Shown piece by piece: positions 5,015 to 11,164 of a stretch of DNA of 11,164 bases. A program made the translations under genes and the position numbers. Within the stretch, counting starts at the first letter, position 1; every line of letters starts with the position of its first letter. The notes below the pieces were generated by a model, which saw nothing but the letters and a program-made list of their open reading frames with translations, was not told the DNA's origin and made no database searches. Source of the DNA: DATIHF01 sp035480955 (GTDB lineage: Bacteria > Patescibacteriota > Microgenomatia > Woykebacterales > RBG-16-39-9b); assembly GCA_035480955.1 (NCBI GenBank), contig DATIHF010000018.1:1-11164 (forward strand), read 5' to 3'.

Positions 5015-6919
5015 CTAATAACTAATTGTAACCTCTTTATCCTCCTTCAAGTCAAATCTAGCTTTCTCTACTCCGTTTATTTTTATTGTCATATCAACTG
5101 ACTCCACACCAGGCTGCTTTTGAATCAACATTTTATAGGGAGCTCCCACTTTGACCCGCTCAGGCAACCGATAAGTAAAACTTGTGAGGGTAGACTTGAG
5201 AGGGTAGGTAGCTGAGAAACCTCGATAAACTTCCTTATCAAATTCTTCTCCACTACTAAAATCTTTTTGAACCTGTTTTGTTACTAATAAACTATCTCTG
5301 GGGACATAGATCCTCATCCAGTTAAAATAAACAGAGTTGAGCCAACCATCTGCTTTAGCAGTGTTTGAGAGTGTCACATCAACTTTCTTGGTGACAGTAC
5401 CATCAGGGTCAATATCGATATTCTGGACAACTTTTTGTTTGAGATAAATATTTCCTTTCAACCCACCAAAATTTGAATTATTGAGATGGAAATAATCTCC
5501 GTCATAATCATGGATTTGACCCGCAAAATTGTGTTTTTCGACAAAATCTTGTGCAGCTCTGTTGTGGAAGTAAAAAAGAAAATGTTTTTGATTGGCTGCA
5601 TTTACAAAAGTATCTAGATAGCTGGGTATTTCATCAGTTTTTGCATTCAGAACTTTATCCATCAAAGCATCCATCAACTCACCAACCACACCTTTTCGTT
5701 CTGGGCTTCCGCTATGGATCTTTTCTGAATAAAGTTCTAATTTATAAACCACATCAGGAATACCTAATCTATTTTTATCTGCTGACCAAACTTCCTTAGT
5801 TTTTTTCGTTTTTATAGGACCGGTAGTCTCCAGAAACATCCGCACAAACTCGGTATCGAGAGCGAAAATACCATCAACTCTTGGCATTAATTTGATTGTG
5901 TTGTACATGCTTTCAAATTTTTGTGCAGCTACTTTGTAGTCAGGTGAGAAATTGGAGTCCCTAATTGGTAAAGTGGTGTTACTCAAATATTTTTGTATTG
6001 CTTCCGGTGAAAGCTCGGTTCGATGGTATTTCAAATCGAGTTGGTAAATATCATCACTTTGTGTATCTACCACTTGCCCACCTTTTACTTTTAACAGGGC
6101 ATAAGCAGTGATAAATCCACCAGTAGCGCGGAGTTCTTTGTCGTTTTGCAAAAGGATCAGGTAAGTTTTTTCTGTTGGACTCCCAGCAATCTCCGGGGCC
6201 GCTAAAAGTAGGGGTTTAACTTCCGGTACTAGTGCATCGACTTTTTTGAGATAACTTTTCGCTGTAGTCAAACCTTCACGGACCGAGTGACCTTTGACTT
6301 TAAACCCTGCTGGGTAATGATCTGGATTAATCTGATCTAGTTCTTTGTTGATCTGCCCACTCTTGCTGTCTAGCTCATCTACCAGAGGAACGAGCTTGGG
6401 AATTACTTCTTGGACAACGGTTTGGGCCTTTTTTTCTGCAGTAATTTCTTCTTTTTTACCTGTCCCCAACCCAAGAACATCGGCAAAAGGCTCAATCGCA
6501 TTGAGACTTTTTTGGCCCATATCAATACCAATATCGGCAATATTGAGCAAATGAGTCCCGTCGTTGTAGTAGCCGGCTAGGACAGGAATATATTTTAAGT
6601 AAGAGAGTTTTTTGTATTCAGTTTTAGTTTTCTTTTCCTGGGTATTTAATTTTTTTAGTTCTACGTCTGCCTGAACTAGATTTTTATCCTCGATCGCCTT
6701 CTGCAGTCTGTTGGCTTGTGCATAGGTGACCTCCCCCTGGGCAGCCAAATCTTTAGCATTTGGATAAATCAAAATCGCTAAAATAGCTGAGATAACTAGT
6801 AGGATGCCACAAGCCACTGCAATCGTCAAAAGAGCAGTTTTGAAAAAAAGTTTTAAGGAAGACTTTGATTTTTTTGTTTTAACTTCTTTGGCAGAAGTAT
6901 CAATATAGTTAATCGCCAT
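5015..6919 (-). CDS. DUF4012 membrane-anchored extracellular protein
   Basis: The 634-residue protein has a lysine-rich cytoplasmic start, one membrane helix at about 28-52, a helical, partly coiled-coil stretch at about 60-240, and then the DUF4012 signature LLQNDKELRATGGFITAYAL (256-275). A C-terminal beta-rich part holds TYRLPERVKVGAPYKM and a final Ig-like segment. DUF4012 proteins occur in Gram-positive and candidate-phylum bacteria, often in exopolysaccharide or surface-glycan clusters; the biochemical role is not established to my knowledge. Its position right after a phosphoglycosyl transferase (3 bases between stop and start) fits a part in building or attaching the glycan outside the cell. 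No family catalytic residues can be named. Confidence is high for the family and low for function. Confidence 0.88.
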   Translation of the reverse strand: MAINYIDTSAKEVKTKKSKSSLKLFFKTALLTIAVACGILLVISAILAILIYPNAKDLAAQGEVTYAQANRLQKAIEDKNLVQADVELKKLNTQEKKTKTEYKKLSYLKYIPVLAGYYNDGTHLLNIADIGIDMGQKSLNAIEPFADVLGLGTGKKEEITAEKKAQTVVQEVIPKLVPLVDELDSKSGQINKELDQINPDHYPAGFKVKGHSVREGLTTAKSYLKKVDALVPEVKPLLLAAPEIAGSPTEKTYLILLQNDKELRATGGFITAYALLKVKGGQVVDTQSDDIYQLDLKYHRTELSPEAIQKYLSNTTLPIRDSNFSPDYKVAAQKFESMYNTIKLMPRVDGIFALDTEFVRMFLETTGPIKTKKTKEVWSADKNRLGIPDVVYKLELYSEKIHSGSPERKGVVGELMDALMDKVLNAKTDEIPSYLDTFVNAANQKHFLFYFHNRAAQDFVEKHNFAGQIHDYDGDYFHLNNSNFGGLKGNIYLKQKVVQNIDIDPDGTVTKKVDVTLSNTAKADGWLNSVYFNWMRIYVPRDSLLVTKQVQKDFSSGEEFDKEVYRGFSATYPLKSTLTSFTYRLPERVKVGAPYKMLIQKQPGVESVDMTIKINGVEKARFDLKEDKEVTISY

Positions 6920-6922
6920 TTC

Positions 6923-7561
6923 TTAACGAAAACCCTCTCCTTGAAAGAGGGCAAAGGGGGTCTTTAAGAGAATTTTCAAATCTAGCAGTATTGACTTTGC
7001 TTTTGCATAAGAAGCATCCATTTGGATCCTTTGCTCAAAACCAATGCGAGAGCGGCCCGAGACTTGCCAAAGACCAGTCATCCCAGGTTTGACGCTCAAA
7101 CTTTCGGCAATAAATTGTGAACAGTTCGGGTAATTTTTCTTCTGCTCTTCCAGTTCGTCAGGGTAGTAGGCTCTTGGACCAATCAAACTCATCTCCCCCT
7201 TCAAAATATTTAGAAACTGAGGAAGTTCGTCCAAACTTGCTCGGCGGAGAAATTTTCCTATTGGTGTAACTCGCGGATCAGCTGAGAGCTTAAAACTATT
7301 TTTTTTGTATTCTTCTAAAAGTTCTTTCATTTTTGGTTCACTACGAAGCATTTGGTGTGAATTTTTTACCATTGTCCGAAATTTATACATTCGAAAAATT
7401 TTTCCATTTTTTCCGACTCGGTTTGATTCTTCAACTAAAATCGGGCCTTCTGAAGTAATTTTTACCAGCAGAGCACAAACAATTAGAATCGGTGAAAGGA
7501 TAATTAGTCCAAAAAGTGCAGCAAAGATGTCAAAACAGAGTTTAACGAAATCATAAACCAT
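6923..7561 (-). CDS. Monotopic phosphoglycosyl transferase (sugar transferase, WcaJ/PglC type)
   Basis: This family moves a sugar phosphate from a nucleotide sugar to undecaprenyl phosphate, the first membrane step of surface glycan synthesis. At 212 residues it is the minimal catalytic form, like Campylobacter PglC, without the extra N-terminal helices of WcaJ. A re-entrant membrane helix covers about 12-34 and contains the S23-P24 break. Then come RVGKNGKIFRMYKFRTM (48-64), the sugar-nucleotide motif, DPRVTPIGKFLRRASLDELPQ (95-115) with the catalytic Asp-Glu pair D111-E112, MSLIGPR (124-130) and VKPGMTGLWQVSGRS (157-171). The nucleotide-sugar specificity cannot be read from sequence. It follows the manC terminator by 15 bases. 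I see no clear promoter, so it may rely on read-through or on a weak promoter overlapping the terminator. Confidence 0.93.
   Translation of the reverse strand: MVYDFVKLCFDIFAALFGLIILSPILIVCALLVKITSEGPILVEESNRVGKNGKIFRMYKFRTMVKNSHQMLRSEPKMKELLEEYKKNSFKLSADPRVTPIGKFLRRASLDELPQFLNILKGEMSLIGPRAYYPDELEEQKKNYPNCSQFIAESLSVKPGMTGLWQVSGRSRIGFEQRIQMDASYAKAKSILLDLKILLKTPFALFQGEGFR
6929..6951 (-). promoter_or_regulatory. Terminator-like hairpin at the 3' end of the phosphoglycosyl transferase gene
   Basis: On the minus strand CCCTCT (6951-6946) pairs with AGAGGG (6938-6933) around a 7-base loop and is followed by TTTT (6932-6929) and CGTT. It overlaps the last codons of the gene and lies just before the DUF4012 start at 6919. 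The 3' arm and loop contain AGGAGAGGG, the only Shine-Dalgarno-like sequence before that start (about 13 bases away). It could be a partial terminator or could hide the binding site; both are inference. Confidence 0.4.
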
Positions 7562-7575
7562 AAGTATCTAAACCT

Positions 7576-7603
7576 AAAGAAAGGCAAAGGGAATACCTTT
7601 GCC
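7576..7603 (-). terminator. Rho-independent terminator after manC
   Basis: On the minus strand GGCAAAGG (7603-7596) and CCTTTGCC (7590-7583) form a perfect 8-base-pair stem with a 5-base loop, followed by TTTCTTT (7582-7576). It begins 27 bases after the manC stop and ends 14 bases before the next start. The tract is interrupted by a C, so some read-through into the phosphoglycosyl transferase gene is likely. Confidence 0.75.
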
Positions 7604-7630
7604 CAAGAGTCTTTTGTAACCTAAAGTATA

Positions 7631-8716
7631 TCACAGATAGTCGTGTTTTCCGGTTTCTTTAAGTTTCTCAACGATTTTTTTGACGTCTTGAGAATTTTCT
7701 TTTTTTACTACAAGTAGAGCATCGGGGGTGTCAACAATTATTACCCCTTCAAGTCCTGCCGTGGCAACAATTTTACCTTCCTGTTCATTGTGCACTAGAA
7801 TATCTTTTGAACCAATGTCGAGGTGCTCACCACGAGAAACATTGTGATCGAGGGTTTCGGCCAACTCATCTTTCAGCACGTTCCAGGCTCCTACATCAGT
7901 CCAACCCAAGACAGCGGGTATTTCGATTTGTTCACCTTTTCCTAGTTTTTCAAACAATGCATGGTCAATACTTTTTTTCTCAATTTTTGAATACTCTTCG
8001 GCGATCACCTCAGCTTCTTCGCCAGTTCCAACCGCTCCACTGATTTTCTTTAAGTTTTGGTAGACCTCAGCATTGTATTTTTCAAATAAATTCATGATTG
8101 TCTCAAGCTCCCAAACAAAATAGCCGGTATTCCATAAATAATTTCCTCCTTCGAGAAATCTCTCCGCAGTCGGGTAGTCTGGTTTCTCGACGTGACGAAG
8201 AAACTCAAAATATTCAAAGCCATCGATCTCACCTATTTTTTCTCCAATTTCTAAGTAACCAAGGTGAACACTTGGAAATGTCGGGTGGACATCGACTTTG
8301 GCAATAACCTTTTTTTCTTGCGCAAGTTTTTCTGCTGCCTTCAAGGCGCAGACAAAAGTTTCTTTTTCTTTTACTATGTGATCCGCACCCCAGATCGCCG
8401 CCATTGTCTCACCAGGAAATTTTTTGGCTAAAAAAGCACTCGCGAAACCTACCGCCGCCAGAGTATCGCGCATTTCCGGCTCTCCAATAATGTTTTCTTT
8501 TGGCACCTGAGGAACTTGCTGAGCGACAGTTTCAAGGTAGTCTTTGCCAGTAAGAACGAAAACATCCTCAGCTGAAAACCCGCTGAGAATCATCTTCACC
8601 ATTGCTTGGAAAAAAGACTCTTCGCCGACAATTTTTTGAAACTGTTTTGGATTTTCCTTACGGCTCAAAGGCCACATACGAGTTCCTGACCCACCGGAAA
8701 AAACAACAATCTTCAG
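7631..8716 (-). CDS. manC: Mannose-1-phosphate guanylyltransferase, CTG start
   Basis: This cytoplasmic enzyme makes GDP-mannose from mannose-1-phosphate and GTP, the donor for mannosyltransferases. Numbering from the CTG, the 361-residue protein begins (M)KIVVFSGGSGTRMWPLSRK, whose GGSGTRMWP is the nucleotide-binding loop. It has GADH (110-113), HVEKPDYPTAERFL with the VEKP sugar-binding motif (176-179), LWNTGYF (194-200) and GWTDVGAWN (271-279). There is no C-terminal phosphomannose isomerase domain, so it is the short monofunctional type. The first in-frame ATG (8677) would remove half of the essential loop, and an in-frame TAG lies four codons before the CTG. The CTG has AGGGAGG 4 bases before it and overlaps the TGA of the preceding gene as CTGA, so translation is probably coupled. 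It lies beside two glycosyltransferase genes it could supply. Confidence 0.92.
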   Translation of the reverse strand: MKIVVFSGGSGTRMWPLSRKENPKQFQKIVGEESFFQAMVKMILSGFSAEDVFVLTGKDYLETVAQQVPQVPKENIIGEPEMRDTLAAVGFASAFLAKKFPGETMAAIWGADHIVKEKETFVCALKAAEKLAQEKKVIAKVDVHPTFPSVHLGYLEIGEKIGEIDGFEYFEFLRHVEKPDYPTAERFLEGGNYLWNTGYFVWELETIMNLFEKYNAEVYQNLKKISGAVGTGEEAEVIAEEYSKIEKKSIDHALFEKLGKGEQIEIPAVLGWTDVGAWNVLKDELAETLDHNVSRGEHLDIGSKDILVHNEQEGKIVATAGLEGVIIVDTPDALLVVKKENSQDVKKIVEKLKETGKHDYL

Positions 8717-9852
8717 AAAGCCTCCCTATTAATAAACTCTTCTATTTTTCCCTGAAACTTATCTTTCGAAAATTCTCTTGCGCGAGCAATACAATCTTTA
8801 GGATCTAAATTCAGGGTTTCAAACTTTTTAATAGCTTCTATTATAGCCGTACTAGTCTGTTCTGCAAAGAAAAGTCCCGTCTTGCCATCAACCACTGTTT
8901 CGGCTGCTCCTCCTTTTCCATAGGCGATCACGGGAACCCCCGCCGCCATTGCCTCAACCGGAACAATACCAAAATCTTCAAAGGTGGGGAAAACCAACGC
9001 TTTTGCATTTATTAGTAACTCATTCACCGCAGGGTCAGAAAGTCTGCCCAGGAGCTCAACATTTGGTGCAGCGATTTTTTTCAAATACTCTCTTTGCGGC
9101 CCCTCACCAACAATTTTTAACCTCTTCCCTAATTTGTTAAAAGCTGCTACTGCTAGATCAACTTTTTTATAACCACCTAACCTAGAAATAATGATGTAAT
9201 AGTCTTTGTCTTTTTGACTCGTCAATTCTGACTTCTGAAAACGTTCTACATCAACTGGAGGGTAAATAACGACCGAATCTCTGCGGTAATGTTTCTTTAC
9301 CCTTGCCTGAACTTCCTTTGAATCAACTAGCAAATAATCAATCTTTTGTGCAGCAGCAAAATCATTCCTTTTCAAAAAATATTTGATAATTGGGACCACT
9401 ACTGCATAGAGAGGAGCCAAAAAGCGGTCCCACCAATGTTTGTAGTAGCGTGAAAGTTCAGTATCATAACCCCAAAGGAAACGCGGAACAGTATGCAGAT
9501 AACAAATATGGACCGCTCCTTTTGGGGCGCGAATAAATTTTGAAGCATAGGAGCAGGTACTGATGACGAGGTCAACCTCTCCAACATTCTGCAATCGAAA
9601 GGCAAGCGGGTAGAGGAAAAAATAATGTTTTGACAAATAATTGTGAAAAGGGAGTCTATTGATAAAATTAGTTTTAATTTTTTCTGGAGGAATTTTGAGC
9701 CACGGCTCCATTAACTCTCGATCATAAATACTTGTATAAACTGTTGCCTCAGGAAACATTTCATAAAGAGCTTCAAGCACCCTTTCTCCACCACCATACT
9801 GGTTGAGATAATCGTGTACCAGGGCAACTTTTAAATTTTTCTCTTTTTGCAT
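8713..9852 (-). CDS. GT4-family glycosyltransferase, probable mannosyltransferase
   Basis: GT4 retaining glycosyltransferases add sugars from nucleotide donors to lipid-linked glycans on the cytoplasmic face. The 379-residue protein has two GT-B domains. The N-terminal acceptor domain starts VALVHDYLNQYGGGERVLEAL (9-29), whose GGGERV loop is typical of the WbaZ-like mannosyltransferase branch. The C-terminal donor domain has YIIISRLGGYKKVDLAV (219-235), KIVGEGP (246-252), and the E-x7-E motif EDFGIVPVE (E292, E300) followed by AMAAGVPVIAYGKGGAAETV. Direct coupling to manC through a CTGA overlap suggests GDP-mannose as donor, but this is inference. A -10 box lies only 6 bases before the ATG. 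No signal peptide is present. Confidence 0.9.
   Translation of the reverse strand: MQKEKNLKVALVHDYLNQYGGGERVLEALYEMFPEATVYTSIYDRELMEPWLKIPPEKIKTNFINRLPFHNYLSKHYFFLYPLAFRLQNVGEVDLVISTCSYASKFIRAPKGAVHICYLHTVPRFLWGYDTELSRYYKHWWDRFLAPLYAVVVPIIKYFLKRNDFAAAQKIDYLLVDSKEVQARVKKHYRRDSVVIYPPVDVERFQKSELTSQKDKDYYIIISRLGGYKKVDLAVAAFNKLGKRLKIVGEGPQREYLKKIAAPNVELLGRLSDPAVNELLINAKALVFPTFEDFGIVPVEAMAAGVPVIAYGKGGAAETVVDGKTGLFFAEQTSTAIIEAIKKFETLNLDPKDCIARAREFSKDKFQGKIEEFINREAF
8721..8727 (-). promoter_or_regulatory. Shine-Dalgarno sequence deciding the CTG start of manC
   Basis: AGGGAGG on the minus strand lies within the last codons of the upstream glycosyltransferase gene, 4 bases before CTG (8716-8714). The spacing is on the short side. 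No ATG, GTG or TTG is available in this frame between the in-frame TAG stop at 8728-8726 and the conserved nucleotide-binding loop, so this site supports CTG as the start. Confidence 0.65.
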
Positions 9853-9858
9853 GGGGGA

Positions 9859-9864
9859 ATTATA
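9859..9864 (-). promoter_or_regulatory. -10 box of the GT4-manC transcript
   Basis: TATAAT on the minus strand ends 6 bases before the ATG at 9852, so the transcript would start on or next to the start codon. A convincing -35 hexamer at normal spacing is not seen. An inverted repeat overlaps the first two bases of the box, which suggests that the promoter is regulated. Confidence 0.5.
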
Positions 9865-9878
9865 TCGCTTTAGCGATA
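9863..9878. repeat. Inverted repeat overlapping a -10 box, possible operator
   Basis: TATCGCT (9863-9869) and AGCGATA (9872-9878) are exact reverse complements separated by TT. The repeat sits in the 42-base gap between the deacetylase gene and the GT4 gene, in the promoter spacer and over the edge of the -10. As RNA it gives a 6-base-pair stem with a TAAA loop and no T-tract, so a terminator is unlikely. A DNA operator is the better guess; the regulator is unknown. Confidence 0.5.
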
Positions 9879-9894
9879 CAAGCGCGAGATATTC

Positions 9895-10908
9895 TCATTG
9901 AGCTTGTGGCCGCGCTGAGGAAGTCGCTGCAGGATTTGCTTGCTGCTCGACTATCGGGTTTTGTTGAACAACAACCCCTGTTGGGTTAACTTTTTTAATA
10001 AACTGCTCCAGTGAATCTGATCCTGTTATTGAGATTCTCTCTAGTTGCAGCATCTCACTTCTCTTCATCGTAGTTCCCACTTTGGTCCCAAAAGCGAGTT
10101 TATAGCCTGCACTGCGAACGAGATCCATAACCGCGGGATTGAGATCTCCATAAGGATAAGCAAAGAAGTAAATTTTTTTACCCAAACCTTCCTCAAGAGT
10201 CTTTTTACTATCAAAAATTTCTCTCTTTTGCTCCTCGGGAGAGAGCTTCGTGAGTTGAAAATGATCAACTGTATGACTCTCGATATCTACCAATCCTGAG
10301 TTGTGAATCTCATGAAGCATCTGCCAATTCATGTATGTGGGGTAGCCTGTGTAGCTTGTGATATAGAAACTGACTGCTCTCAAATTGTATTTTTTCAAAA
10401 GGGGGAAAGCGTCAGTGTAGAAATCCCGATAACCATCATCAAAAGTCAAAACTACTGACTTTGGCGGCAATGGCATTCCCTGAGAAAGAGCTTCGTAAAC
10501 GTCATTAAGGCTAACTGTTTGGAAACCCTGATCATGCAGATAAGATAGTTGTTTATCCAAGCTTTCTGGTGTCACCGACAAACTAAAAGGCATTGTATCA
10601 AGCTGCGAAATCCCCGAGCGAATGTAGTGATACATCAACACTGGTAAATTTATTGTGTAGTCATCTGCCTTGGGAACTGTTTGGGAAATCTGAATCGCGC
10701 TAGCTAAATTTGGGGAAATATTTTGAACAAGCGGTAGTGTCTCAACAACACTTTGGCTAACTTTTTCAGATAAAACCTGTGGTTTTAGAGTTTTTGCTTC
10801 TACAGCGTGGGTCGGTAATAGTAACTCCTTGTAGAAGAAGAAAGCTCCTAGAAATATCCAGACTAAAATAAAAATTGTTTTGAAAAACCAGGATTTAGGC
10901 TTTGGCAT
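9895..10908 (-). CDS. Membrane-anchored polysaccharide deacetylase (NodB domain, CE4)
   Basis: CE4 enzymes remove acetyl groups from N-acetylglucosamine in chitin, poly-GlcNAc or peptidoglycan, using a metal held by Asp and two His. The 337-residue protein has one membrane helix at about 9-26, then a linker, so the enzyme should face outside. The domain begins PVLMYHYI (89-96), and the motifs follow in order: TFDDGY (155-160; base D157, metal ligand D158), SHTVDH (211-216; ligands H212, H216), AYPYG (250-254) and LQLERIS (287-293). All metal ligands are present, so it is likely active. The LMYHY entry resembles PgaB and IcaB deacetylases. The last 28 residues are Gln/Asn/Pro/Ala-rich and probably disordered. 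It starts 4 bases after the upstream glycosyltransferase stop, so the two are likely co-transcribed. Confidence 0.92.
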   Translation of the reverse strand: MPKPKSWFFKTIFILVWIFLGAFFFYKELLLPTHAVEAKTLKPQVLSEKVSQSVVETLPLVQNISPNLASAIQISQTVPKADDYTINLPVLMYHYIRSGISQLDTMPFSLSVTPESLDKQLSYLHDQGFQTVSLNDVYEALSQGMPLPPKSVVLTFDDGYRDFYTDAFPLLKKYNLRAVSFYITSYTGYPTYMNWQMLHEIHNSGLVDIESHTVDHFQLTKLSPEEQKREIFDSKKTLEEGLGKKIYFFAYPYGDLNPAVMDLVRSAGYKLAFGTKVGTTMKRSEMLQLERISITGSDSLEQFIKKVNPTGVVVQQNPIVEQQANPAATSSARPQAQ

Positions 10909-10912
10909 GCGC

Positions 10913-11164
10913 TTAGTTGTTTACTTCTTTATACACCTCTAGTGTTTCCTCTGCCAACTTTTTCCAGGAATATTTTTTTACTTGCTCAAAACCTTTTTTT
11001 ACTTGTGCTGCTTTCAAATTCTCATCTTTCATAATTTGTTCAATTTTTCCTACTAGCTCCTTGGAAGAATCTGGTTTGAAATAAAGCGCCGCTTCCCCAT
11101 AAACCTCAGGTAAACTTGTTTTGTCAGAAGAAATTACTGGACAACCTACTCCCATTGCCTCAAG
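10913..11164 (-). CDS. GT4-family glycosyltransferase, C-terminal fragment
   Basis: The frame stays open to the end of the window; its start lies beyond it. The visible 83 residues begin LEAMGVGCPVISSDKTSLPE, the end of the donor-binding E-x7-E region of GT4 enzymes ('sLEAMa.G.PVi.s..ssLPEv.G'), and continue with EAALYFKPDSSKEL, the strand and helix after it. The final helix, YSWKKLAEETLEVYKEV, is the usual C-terminal helix that packs back on the N-terminal domain. The donor sugar cannot be told. It is the first gene seen of the minus-strand glycan locus and is followed after 4 bases by the deacetylase. Confidence 0.88.
   Translation of the reverse strand, partial: LEAMGVGCPVISSDKTSLPEVYGEAALYFKPDSSKELVGKIEQIMKDENLKAAQVKKGFEQVKKYSWKKLAEETLEVYKEVNN

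Noticed and set aside
7562..7575. TAGATA as a -10 box for the phosphoglycosyl transferase gene
   Set aside because: It ends only 3 bases before the ATG, which would put the transcript start inside the gene, and no -35 supports it.
6950..7591. GGCAAAGGG seen both at 6950-6958 and at 7583-7591 as a possible regulatory repeat
   Set aside because: It is only nine bases, one copy is a terminator arm and the other is coding sequence; chance is the simpler explanation.
7631..8677. manC starting at the first ATG, giving a 348-residue protein
   Set aside because: It would remove the first half of the conserved GGSGTRMWP nucleotide-binding loop, which is encoded in the same frame just upstream. A CTG with a Shine-Dalgarno sequence explains it better.
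1..11164. Use of genetic code 25 (TGA read as glycine), known from some candidate phyla
   Set aside because: TGA ends csrA, the deacetylase and the GT4 gene at the expected lengths, and conserved glycines are coded by GGN.

Overview
The window looks like chromosomal DNA from an uncultured bacterium with a small, AT-rich genome, most likely of the Candidate Phyla Radiation (Patescibacteria), perhaps the Microgenomates or a related group. The reasons are indirect: densely packed short genes, a DUF4012 membrane protein, a SpoIIM-family membrane protein next to recO, a single-chain glycyl-tRNA synthetase, and many small membrane proteins of no known family. TGA is used as a stop several times, so the genetic code is the standard bacterial one, not the glycine-recoded code of Gracilibacteria. 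The placement is inference; there is no rRNA or other marker here.

Left part (1-3236). The 3' end of a HAD-family hydrolase and a four-helix membrane protein lie on the plus strand. Facing them on the minus strand are glycyl-tRNA synthetase, a membrane protein shaped like a sensor domain without a kinase, and a membrane-anchored M23/LytM-like protein that keeps its zinc ligands but has lost both other catalytic histidines.

Middle (3237-3605). A lone plus-strand gene for the RNA-binding regulator CsrA has its own promoter, a strong Shine-Dalgarno sequence and a textbook terminator. It is about 55% GC by hand count, against about 37% in a sampled stretch of the next gene. Its promoter and the glycyl-tRNA synthetase promoter point in opposite directions and appear to share one palindromic -35 hexamer (TTGCAA, 3267-3272).

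Right part (3604-11164). All genes are on the minus strand and most form a cell-surface glycan locus. In transcription order they are: GT4 glycosyltransferase (cut by the window end), membrane-anchored polysaccharide deacetylase, second GT4 glycosyltransferase, mannose-1-phosphate guanylyltransferase (GDP-mannose supply), a terminator, a monotopic phosphoglycosyl transferase that would start a lipid-linked glycan, the DUF4012 protein, RecO, and the SpoIIM-family protein. The guanylyltransferase appears to start at a CTG codon that overlaps the stop of the preceding gene (CTGA).

Five genes have a -10 box only 6 to 13 bases before the ATG, with little room for a leader or ribosome-binding site. 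This suggests leaderless or near-leaderless messages. csrA and the guanylyltransferase gene are the two with strong Shine-Dalgarno sequences. I found no tRNA, rRNA, CRISPR array or transposon, and no gene-free stretch longer than 300 bases.
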